A DNA stretch of 64,000 nt from Pleurostoma richardsiae. Lineage: Eukaryota > Ascomycota > Sordariomycetes > Calosphaeriales > Pleurostomataceae. The notes beneath the pieces were generated by a model that saw only the letters and a list, made by a program, of their open reading frames with translations, ran no database searches and had not been told where the DNA came from. This document shows, piece by piece, positions 23,379-33,281 of this stretch. Both the position numbers and the translations under genes were made by a program. Position 1 is the stretch's first letter. Each line of letters begins with the position of its first letter. The DNA lies in the NCBI GenBank assembly GCA_030052745.1, contig JANBVO010000006.1:806001-870000 (forward strand), in the 5' to 3' direction.

Positions 23379-25469
23379 ATGGCCACCTTCAATTCCATGC
23401 CGGCGCTGTCGTCTGGCGCGACTCCCGCTGGCGATGCCCTGGGGCTGAGCGCCGCCGGCCAGGCGCTGGGCATCGAGGGGTTCGATCAGGACATCACCTT
23501 TGACGACTCCATATTGTACGTATAGATGCTCCATTTCCCATCCTCGCTGCCTCCTCTGTGTGTGCGTGGAGGCGGGAGGCGGGAGATCCTTCGGCTTCTC
23601 CGACCGCAAAATGGCAAGCGAAAGCTGACAGCGAGACCACAAAAACAGAGACGGCGTCAACGGCCTCGGGCAGCTCCCCTTCACGCCCTCGCAGTACGAC
23701 TTCGAGCCCTTCTCGACGACGTTCGAGGACCCCTTCTCCTACCCGGCGCGGCCCTTCGCTGACGTCCCCGGCGGCGGCGGCGGCGGCGGTGGCGGCGTTG
23801 GCCTCGGCGCCATGCTGCCGCATCACCACCACCACCCCGACGCCGGGGGCGGCGAGGTCTTCAACGACGGCGAGTCGCCCCCCAACGACCAGCTGGACAA
23901 CAAGCTGCTGGGCTTCTCGGCGCCCATCGCGCGGGCCTCGCTCGTCGACGAGGACACGGGCGCCTTCGCCGACGTCGGCATGGCCGCCGAGCTGTACGGC
24001 ATGTTCTTCGTCGCCGAGGACGTCTTCGGCGGCGACAGCGCCTCCGGCCGGCCCCTCGAGCTGACCTGCTACCGCCGCAACCTGTGGCAGTGCTCCGGGC
24101 AGGTCACGCTGCCGCGGCGCGTGGCGCACGCCGTCGTCGGCGAGCAGGGGGACCGGCAGGTGCGCCTCGTCGAGCTGTCGGCCAGCATCACCGCCATCGA
24201 GAGCATCGAGGGCAAGTCCACGGAGATCATCTCCATCCCCTGGAAGTCCGCCAACGCGCCCGCCGCCGCTGCCACTGCCACCTCCACCCCGGCCCCCGGC
24301 AGCGGAGGCGGCGGCGGCGGGTCCGGCGCGGACGAGGCCGCCAAGGTGGCCGCCGCGCCTCCCCAGGTGCCGCTCGACCTGGCGGCCGGCGTGGAGGCGG
24401 ACGGCAACCGCGTGACGCTGCCGGTGTCGTGGAAGCGGCTCCAGTTCAAGCACGCGACGGCCAACAACGGCCGGCGCAAGGGCCTGCAGCAGCACTACGT
24501 CGTGCAGATCAACCTGCTGGGCAGGACCGAGGCGGGCGAGGTGGTCAAGATCGCCGAGATCCAGAGCGGGCCCGTCATCGTGCGCGGGCGCAGCCCCCGC
24601 AACTTCGACAGCAGGAAGGACGTGCCCCTCACCGGCGACAAGAAGATGGAGCGCCGGGGCACCACCGCCAGCAGCGACAACGGGAGCGGCGGCGGCAGCA
24701 TCGTGGCGGCCACGACGGCGCCAGCGGCGGCAGCGATAGCACCAGTAACTGTCGCCGGACCCGCGATCAAGGAGCATCGCGGCGATCTGGCGCAGAACTT
24801 GCAGAGATATCATTCACTTGGAAACATTCAGGTACTGTGCCGCAGCATCTGACACACCCCTTTTTCGACTACGACAGAACTTGATACTGACAAACCCCCA
24901 GCAGTCCAGCGGCGACTGGACCCAGCCCTACGGCCAGCAGAGCCCACACCCAGCCAAGAAGATGGCCCTCACGTCGCCGAGCCTCGCGCGGCCTCCCGTG
25001 CCGTCCTGGTCGTCCGACCAGTCCATCAAGCCCGTGCCCTCCACACCCCGCGGCAACCACCGCTCCTCCGCGGCCGCGCCGCCGACGCTGCCCATCAACC
25101 TCTCGCTGTCGGAGGACGAGCGCAGCCCCAACCGGTCCGGCTCGGACTCGACGTCGCCGCAGTTCGCCAAGGCGGTGCCCGCGGGGAAGGGCAACCCGAG
25201 CGGGAGCCCCGTCGAGAGCGCCGACCTGCTGTACGAGTACTTCCCGCTGAGCCTGGATGACTGGTAAGTTCTTCTCTTGTTTTGCTCTTGCCACGTCAGA
25301 GCACCTCTGCATTCTTCTAGGATCAATGGTCTGACAATACAAAACAAAAAGGATGCCTCCCGTCGACGCCATCTACCGCCCGCACGTGGTGCATCACACC
25401 CTCGTCCCTCCCGAGATCAAGGCGCAGCAGGTGCGAAACAAGACGAAGCGGTACTTTGCCGCAGACTAG
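23379..25469 (+). CDS. ron1: Ndt80/PhoG-family transcription factor, RON1/REP1 type
   Basis: Exons: 23379-23515, 23649-24831, 24902-25263, 25352-25469 (599 aa). It is expected to act in the nucleus and bind DNA through an Ndt80-type immunoglobulin-fold domain at about residues 115-365: KLLGFSAPIARASLVDEDTG, LTCYRRNLWQCSGQVTLPR, VTLPVSWKRLQFKHATANN, QQHYVVQINLLG, and VIVRGRSPRNFDSRKD. The conserved fungal C-terminus NKTKRYFAAD is present. Low-complexity Gly, His and Ala runs precede and interrupt the domain. The in-frame ATG at 23374 was rejected because it opens another frame. Position beside GlcNAc catabolic genes fits Trichoderma RON1, which is needed for GlcNAc gene induction; direct control of this cluster is inferred. 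The symbol rests on family and context. Confidence 0.9.
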
Positions 25470-26611
25470 GACAGGAGAGCCATCCAGCTCAGAAGCACGA
25501 GACTGAAGAGTTCGTCATGAGAATGGACGATCTACGTATTGGTCAGGTGCCCCTCCAGGGCATTCTGTTACCCCTAAACCCCTATACTCCGACCTACCAT
25601 TTACTACGGCAGTATGACCTGCCTACAGCTCCTAGCCTGCTATGCAGCAGCTACACAACACACACACCTACGAGGACCTACCAAAATCTATCGGAGCAGC
25701 AATATCTTTGGGAACTGATCTCTTATCACGAGGGCATGAGGCGTTGGATTTTTCCCCCCCTTCCATTTTCCCTCTCTTTACCTCTCTTTCTTCTCCTTCA
25801 TCGCTCATCCTCCGCTGTGATGGACATCATCACCTGTATCATATGCAAAGCATACACGTCGGCTGCTCAAAGTCAGCTTTCGGGATGGTAAACCGGGGGG
25901 GGGGGGGCGAGTCTTATCCGGAAACGGCAGGAGGCAGGACAAAGTGGGGTGAAATGAGGGGCGCTCAGGGGGGGTTAGGGGTTCGTTGGAGAGGGCTGGG
26001 CGAGGGATCGTGGCATCTAGCAGGGCCATAGTCTGTGCCGGACGAGGAGGCTGGCGGATGGTGGATACCCAGAGACGCAGATAGGCACCATACCTCCAGG
26101 GTAGCCTTGGCTGCTTCTCTGTAGATAAGTAGATAGCTCGGCAGGCAGAGAGAGACGGAGAGAAATGACCACTTGAAGTTTGAAGCCACAAGATCCGCCA
26201 ATTTCGAGCAGTGATACCCCGTGTAAGCGTCTAGAAAGCAACAATTGGTGCCTCTATAGTGGTATTCGGCATATGTTGCAACTGATACCCTGCTCTCCTG
26301 TTCAGAAGCTTCCTGTGCCCTGAATGTAAGGTAGCAAGCAGAAAGCCCCCGCAGTGGTGTGTGCGGGTGCTGCCGGCTGCCCTTGATGTGTTTAATCAAA
26401 GCCCCCTTTAACCAAGCCATGCATGCAATCAAAGTCGTCATCTATATACAGCCAGAAGCAGAAGTGTAGCGCTACATGTTCATATGCTGGTAAATGCTCC
26501 TCTCTCAAATCGCTTCGTGAGACATAGCGCTAGCAGATCTCCCTTGATATGAAGACCAGCAAAAGCTTCGCTTCCAAATGATCTATGCGCTTCCCAACGG
26601 CAATCGCGTGT
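25470..26611. other. Intergenic stretch between converging ron1 and hxk3
   Basis: The two genes converge here, so this should be 3' UTR sequence. It contains a 13-base G run at 25895-25907, which is a likely site of sequencing-length error. No gene was recognised. Confidence 0.6.
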
Positions 26612-28339
26612 CTAGTTCGCCTTCCCTTCTTCCAGGCACGCAAGTGCGACCGCTGCTCCCAGCAGCGAGCTCTCCTTCGCGGCCACCAGGTCTACGGTGC
26701 CCGGCGCCGCGCCCTGGGTGGCGACGAGGTCGTCAATGTACTTTTGGCAGTTGATGAGGTAATTTGGGTAGTGCTCAATTACGGAGCCGTTGAAGGCCAC
26801 CATTGTCCGCGAGACCTCCAGCTCTGCTTGAGTCTGCGCCGCAAAGTACGGGTTCTCACCCAGAGTCCTCAAGTACTCACTCTCGACTTCCGCCTTGAGT
26901 TCCCACAGCGCAAACAGAGATGCGGCAACGATGGCGCTTGACCGCCGTGAGACGAACGAGGCTAATGACCTCAGAAAGGCGATATCGGCAACGGTGGGGT
27001 CGACGGGAGAGGGATGGCGCGCCTTAAAGGTGGCACACGCGGTTTCAAGTGTTGCGGAGGTGTCCCTGCATGCCTTATTAGCTTGCTGCGACAGCAAACT
27101 CGATGAGGTTCGGTACATACCCTTCGATAATCGAGAGTGTTTCGGCCTCGAGCGTATAAGGTCGAAGTAAGGAAGGCGGCATGACACCGCCGAATAGTCC
27201 TGTCGAATCCACGGCCTCGATGAGCGCGAGTCTGCACATCTCTCCCAAGTAATAGCCACTGACGAGATGTTCCAACGGCTGGAAGTCCGGCTTGGGGTGC
27301 GTCTCGTTGAGGATCTTGTCCCACCGCGTGACAGGCAGGATGTCATGCCCAAACATGCCCAGTTCCGTGTTCACGATGACATGGCTCGCCTTTTCAAACC
27401 AGCTCTCTGGCCGTGCCCCGAACTTTTGCCGGCCAACAACTGGGACAGGGAGGTGAACCGCGACGTTGACCCCTGTTCCGAGAATCAGACCGAATCGTGT
27501 CGAGGAGTTGATGTATGCTTGAGACAGTAACGCTGCTGTCGAGTCGTTGACAATGGCCGCTAGCTCGACATTCAACCCTTTTTTTGCGCATGCGAACTTG
27601 ATGACATCCCCCAAGTCTTGTCCGAGTAGGCCATTGGCGGCGAGAAATCCCTTTCCCATTCCCTGCAACAAGCCTCCCTTGAGAGAGGTCTGCCTGTTGG
27701 GTGTGTTAGTCTCAGTCCCTGCTCTGCCATCCTGCGCATATGTACCACTCACTCTATAGGAAAACTCCAAGCCAAGCCCATTAATATTGGCTTCTCCGGG
27801 CTATTCTCTTTTGCCACAGCCTTGGAGACTGTCTCATGGACGCGTTCAGCCATCCAATCGAAGAAAGCCATGCCTTCTAGGCTCTTAGTATCTTGGCTGA
27901 TCTTGAACGAGTCTATGCGGACTATCCCGCTCTCGCTGCCGCGCGCCTCGCGACCCCTCAGTTCCACAAGGGCAACTCGCAATGTCGAGCCACCAACGTC
28001 GAGGGCAAGATACTGGCCATGCTCATCCCCATTTGGAAGTTGGTGGTTGTAGGACGGTAGCATGCAGGCGAGGTTCGTCTGCAGCCGATCGCTGAACTGG
28101 TCCTTCAGTTTCCGGGCAAGCTCCTTCAAGCGATCCGCCTCGATGGGGCTAAGGAGCAACTCCTCGGCCTCCTTCAGAAAGTCCTGGGGGCTCCTTCGGT
28201 ACCCATCTCGTTTCGGCCGACGGTTTGCTGACTTGACGCCGGCGGGACTGATCCAGAAGGCGAGGAGGGCCTGTATGATGGACTTGCCGCGGAGAAGGGA
28301 CTTGATAGCAGCCATAAAGGCCTCGCGCAGTGATGTCAT
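26612..28339 (-). CDS. hxk3: Hexokinase-family GlcNAc kinase (HXK3-like)
   Basis: Exons (5' to 3'): 28339-27753, 27693-27121, 27065-26612 (537 aa). It should phosphorylate GlcNAc to GlcNAc-6-P using ATP in the cytosol, feeding the deacetylase. Hexokinase motifs are present in modified form: phosphate-1 loop LALDVGGSTLRVAL (residues 111-124), sugar-binding WSFPIEQTSLKGG, IVNDSTAAL with the catalytic Asp246, GLILGTGVNVA, and C-terminal ESSLLGAAVALA. The departures from the usual LDLGGTNFRV and FSFP strings fit a diverged branch rather than glucokinase. The first in-frame ATG is at 28339, with open sequence upstream. It is divergent from dam1. GlcNAc specificity is inferred from cluster position. 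Confidence 0.87.
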
Positions 28340-31300
28340 TGCAGAAAAGAGTGGCTGCGTGACATTCAAAGACGGGGGGACGAGGAGCGGGTATTCAAGT
28401 CATTTAGACACAGGACGAAGCTGGTAGGAGAGGAATTATCAACCCTGGGACCCAGATGTTCATTTTTCTTCTTCAAGACGGGCACGCGGGCAGATAGATG
28501 GTATGGAGATCAAACAGTGGCTCAGGGAGGGGCGGAGGGTTTTGCTCACCGCAGGCAACCCAAGCACTAAAAAGGCCGGCAACAACAGAACAGGGCCAGG
28601 ATGGAACCTTGCGGTGGACAGGCCGGGCGAGTGCAAACGACTGATCCCGTTTAAGGTTCCCTTCGTATAAGCAGGTCGGGCCTGTCCAGGTCTGGGGCGG
28701 CCGGGGCAAGGTGCCAAGTCCAGCCGAGTAATGCGTGTTGGGTACCTTGGGGACGGGAGGTGGTTACCAGCCGGTGGAACGGTGGAGGCACCCTCGGCCC
28801 GCTGGAGGGACGTGTGAGCGAGAACAAACCTAAGAGAGGAGAGGAGATGGATACGGGAGGTACCTCCTCAGCGGGTTCCAGACGCGTAGGTAGGCGGGTG
28901 GGCAATCTACGGACGGCGTCTCTAAATCCCCGTCAGGCTGAAGTAGCACGGGAAGAGGTACTTGGGATTCTGCTGGGAACGCAACAGAGAGATCGAGTAT
29001 CGGAGAAAACAAGAGACTTGCGTGAGACCAACGCCAGCTCCCTCCCGAATGGGAATAACTTCCTTTCAAGATTGAGGGCGCGATGGACGCTGCGGCGGCG
29101 CAATAGAGGCGGCCAATGGCGCGGCGGGCGGCCTGGTGTAACAGAGACAGAGGTGAAGGAGACGGAGGAAAAGAGAAGGAGACGCTTGTCTCAGCTTGGC
29201 CCATCGAGGCTTCCTCGAGTGGCCAATGCGGATTTGGACTTCTGTTGAGCCAAGGAAGGAGGAAGGAGAGGTACCCTGCGCGCCCTTGCCCCAGTTGGGA
29301 GAGAGGCTGATAGGGCGAGCGTTGCGAGACTCCCCATAGACGAGCGAGATTGGGACGTAAGGAAAGAGCATTGATGCGGACCGCATGGCTGGCTGGATCT
29401 GGGTGAGTATGGAAAGTAACGTAACGTTGCCTTACTTGCTCACTGGGGCAGCGTCTTTTTGTGTGTTGCGCGGGCGCGTGTTTTAGGTACCTTGCCTTAG
29501 GTACCTAGCGGCCGCGGTTAGTAGTGTCGTGTAGCAGGGAGTCAGGGAGGAGCGACGGAGATCGGATGTGGGAGAGAACCTCCCATTGTGGAGACCGAGA
29601 GCTTCCATAATCCATGCATTTGCCGTCTCCGAGGCGGCAGTTTGTCGGGCAAAATGAGGGACGCGGCCATCCTCACGAGATATGAGCTCATTCTGTTGGC
29701 ACATTGCTTTACCTGTAACCACCTGCGATGGATACCCATAAGGTACTGTACCTTAGGTAAGGCAGTTGATGCTGGTCCCAGCACACTGGTAGCACCAGGT
29801 ACGGGTGGGTTGTTATTCGGCATGAACAGGAGAGAGGGAAGCAGCCCTACATACCAACATACCTTAGGTACCCTGGGTACCAACCCTTAGGTAAGTACCT
29901 TACGTTCGTTCATATGGAGAGGATGAGAGAGGGACTGATCAATTATTCGGACTCTCTTAATTACTGCCCATGCACGGGCCACTGCACGCAATCGCGGCTG
30001 CGACGGGAAGCCCGCGTTGGCTTGACATCGCTTGACATGTCGTCCATGGCATTGGGTGCCGGAGAGAACCCACATCGTGTAGCCTCAACATGTGCCTCAA
30101 CACGCCCAGACCGACTTCACCTCGACTGAACGGTCTAAGCGCAGCACGACGCAACGCAGTGCCACGCGATGCATGACCAGCCGCATGCCAGAACCTCATT
30201 TGCACAGTCCAGCATCTTGTGTCGCTGATTAGCAGCTACTTTGTCCAGGATTTGTGACCCCGGCTCGACAGATGTTGGTTTCAGGCCCTTGCAACTATAA
30301 AAGAATCATAGTCTCCTGACCAGAAAGAGAGAAAAGGCTTCTCTCCACCACCGCTAACATATTCACGCCCGATCCCCGGCACACAGCTATCAAATGCCGG
30401 TCTCTTCAGGAAGGAGACGGGGATATAAACCCTCGGCGTCCGCACCGGGTTGCACCCACCCGGCCCGGGCATGGAAGAGCATGATCAATGGGAGACCGCG
30501 TACTCCTTAGATGTACGAATGGCCTCTGCAGAACGTGTCACGGCACATGGCGTCAGCAGAGTCGAAGAATCGTCAAAGTGCTTGCGTTTCCATGACTTCT
30601 TTTCGAGGCATCTGACTGGCCCCGACCTCGTGGCAATATGACGTGCTCCACATACTCACGGTGTTAAGGCATGAAAATCGTGATGCTGCGCTGCTGCTGC
30701 TACCGGTATCAACGTCGCTTTTGCCTCATGCTTGGATGCGGCGGGTTTCCCGTTACGTTTCGGGGGACCATCGGATATGCGCCCATCTTGCTGTCCGTCA
30801 GCAGCCGATGAAGAGCTAGAGGAAACAGCCAAGTCTGGCCAGCTCCAGTCGTTACCCGCTACTCCTAATCCGACGCCTGGCCAATCCAGCAGAAGAAAGA
30901 AGCTGTGCGACGCTGCATCGCTGCGTGGCCCCGGTCAAAGCCGGCCTTTGTCGGAGGACGGATCCGACCCACGTTTAGACGGAACGACTAGTCCACTCCG
31001 TGCGATCTCGGATGATCCCACACGGTGAATGATACTGTAGGACGACACCACGGTCACGACTCGGGTAGTGAACGTTCCATCCCTCCATGACCGTCCACGC
31101 CAGCGCAAACTCTCAGTGGGCGTCGCTTCACTCCGGCGTCTGCCTGCCGGTCCTACCGGGTCACCGGCCAAAGCTGGTCCTGACTGAGGTCATCATTATG
31201 GGCTACAGGACGCTCTCATAACCAGCTTCCCGTGCCTCCTTATCTCTGCCCGTTGCCTTGCTCTCCTCCAACCTTCAAGCAACGGAAAACCAGGGAAAAC

Positions 31301-31429
31301 CAAACTCAAAACCCAAGCTACACACACCTTTCTCCTACCCCAACCCATCTATCCCATATCTCTCGTATTCAATCCGCACCTCGCCCTGTCTCTTCCATTC
31401 CACACCTTCCTCCTTCGGTCTTAGTCAAG
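28340..31429. promoter_or_regulatory. Divergent intergenic region between hxk3 and dam1
   Basis: This 3.1-kb stretch holds the promoters of two GlcNAc-pathway genes transcribed away from each other. It contains five copies of TTAGGTA at 29483-29893 (annotated separately) and a core Ndt80-like TTTTGTG at 29457-29463. CT-rich and A/C-rich tracts just before the dam1 start (about 31260-31430) look like a fungal core promoter and 5' UTR. I saw no convincing gene. Confidence 0.5.
29483..29893 (+). promoter_or_regulatory. Cluster of TTAGGTA / GGTACC palindromic motifs
   Basis: TTAGGTA occurs at 29483, 29497, 29753, 29864 and 29887, several times extended to CCTTAGGTACC, whose core AGGTACCT is palindromic. 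Five copies in about 410 nt of non-coding DNA is far above chance for a heptamer. A protein binding site or a degenerate repeat are both possible. Confidence 0.5.
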
Positions 31430-32684
31430 ATGAGGCTCATCATCCGTGACGACGCTCCCGCTGCCAGCGAGTATGTGGCCAACTACATCGTGGACAGAAT
31501 CAAGGCCTACAGCCCGACAGCTGCACACCCTTTTGTTTTGGGTCTTCCCACCGGGTCGAGCCCTCTTGGTGTTTACAAGCTCCTCGTAGAGAAGTACAAA
31601 GCCGGCGAGGTAGGTTTCCTTTCATACAGGACACTTAGAACGGCGCTTATAATCATTAATAGATCTCATTTGAAAATGTGGTCACCTTCAACATGGTAAG
31701 CATATATCCGGCCATCGGAAGTGCTCTCAATCCTCATTCGCCTAACCTTGACATCAGGATGAGTACATCGGCATTCCCAGGGACCACCCTGAAAGCTATC
31801 ACTCTTTCATGTGGAAGAACTTCTTCTCGCATGTCAACGTCCACCCCAACAACGTAAACATCCTGAATGGCAACGCTCCTAATCTTGAGGCCGAGTGTGT
31901 CGAGTATGAGGCCAAGATCAAGCGAGTTGGCGGCATTGACCTCTTCCTGGCCGGCATCGGTGAGGATGGCCACATCGCGTTCAACGAACCCGGATCCAGC
32001 CTGGCCTCGAGGACGCGGGTCAAGACGCTAGCATACGACACCATCATTGCCAACTCCCGTTTCTTCGACAACGACCTCGAGAAGGTTCCTAAGATGGCCC
32101 TCACTGTAGGCGTGCAGACCGTTCTCGAGGCCCGAGAGGTCGTTGCCATCATCCTCGGAGCCAGGAAAGCCCTGGCGCTGCAACGCTGCATCGAGCAGGG
32201 TGTGAACCACATGTGGACCCTGTCCAGTTTGCAGCTGCACCCTCATCCCATGATTGTATGTGACGAGGATGCCACGCTGGAGCTTCAAGTCAAGACTGTT
32301 AAGGTGAGTTCAATTTCCAATATTTTGGAGTGCTGAGGACAACGGACTCACGAACTACAGTACTTCAAGAGCATCGAGAAGGTCGCTCTCGAGCAGGGCT
32401 TCGAGCAGATCTTGCCCTCGAAGATGCGGACTGGGCCAGGTCCCGTGCCAAAGACTGTTGTCGACGAGGTGCAGTCACCGACGGTCCTAGCGCCCCAGCC
32501 GACCACGACGAGGTTGCTCCGCGCCACGCCCGCGACGGAGTACCCAGTGCGTTCGGTTTCGCCTGACCTGGTCCCGGATAGGATGGCCGACCGGATCCCC
32601 GACCCGGGCTTTGCTGCTATCCGACTCACGCCGACGCCCGAGCAGCAATCTTACAGCCAGTCGAACGGCATCAAGACGCGCTAG
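31430..32684 (+). CDS. dam1: Glucosamine-6-phosphate deaminase
   Basis: Exons: 31430-31609, 31663-31695, 31758-32303, 32361-32684 (360 aa; dam1 is the Trichoderma name, nagB the bacterial one). It converts glucosamine-6-P to fructose-6-P and ammonia, the last step before glycolysis. The NagB signature is intact: [12 protein letters not shown], Asp72 in [26 protein letters not shown] with the catalytic Asp-His-Glu set, and a C-terminal [11 protein letters not shown]. The 33-nt second exon is required to restore the NagB motif [13 protein letters not shown] Pro/Thr-rich tail of about 80 residues beyond the bacterial length is common in fungal versions. It is divergent from hxk3. Confidence 0.95.
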
Positions 32685-33281
32685 CGTTCAACCGCTGTCT
32701 CAGCCTGAGGGGATGAATACTGCGCAATCACGAGAGAGAAGGCTTTGTTCTGGGCTATGCGACGTTCTGCTCTTTTTGGGGAGGCCGCCTTCCACTTTTT
32801 CATGCTTGAGGAGCAAGGAGAATGTCGAAGCATGTTGGTCAGTCGCGTTGTCGTATCGGTCGCTTGAGCAGGTTGTAGGATATAGATGGAAACGAGCAGG
32901 ATAGAGGACAGAAGACTATCTGCTTCAGAATGGCAAAAACGAACAAACGGAGCGCGTCCGTGGAGACGAAGTACGTTGTATGATACCCAGCCCCTAGATT
33001 ATTATGGCCAAAGATGCAGTTGCGCAAGCAGTCACTTGTGAGGGGATGTTGCGTCTCGGAGCACCAGCTAATGCAGTCGGTTTCAACGTGAGATTTGGAC
33101 AGTATCAGAAACGTTTTAAGTACATACAGGATGTTGTGAAAAGAATGGTAGGACACAGGTTCTGCCGACTGTAGGCTGATACACAGGCTTGTCATCTCCC
33201 GTACAGCCGGGGAGACTTCAACCAAGCGGTCCAGGCGACTTAACCTCTCCAAGCATCGCCAAAGGCTCTCCTCAACACTAC
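32685..33281. other. Short intergenic stretch between converging genes
   Basis: The dam1 gene and the large membrane-protein gene converge across 597 nt. Expected to be 3' UTRs; nothing else recognised. Confidence 0.6.

Noticed and set aside
23494-24813. 439-codon frame antisense to the Ndt80-type gene
   Set aside because: The sense strand encodes a clear Ndt80 domain; the antisense frame is a shadow of GC-rich codons giving low-complexity Gly/Ala/Val/Arg sequence.
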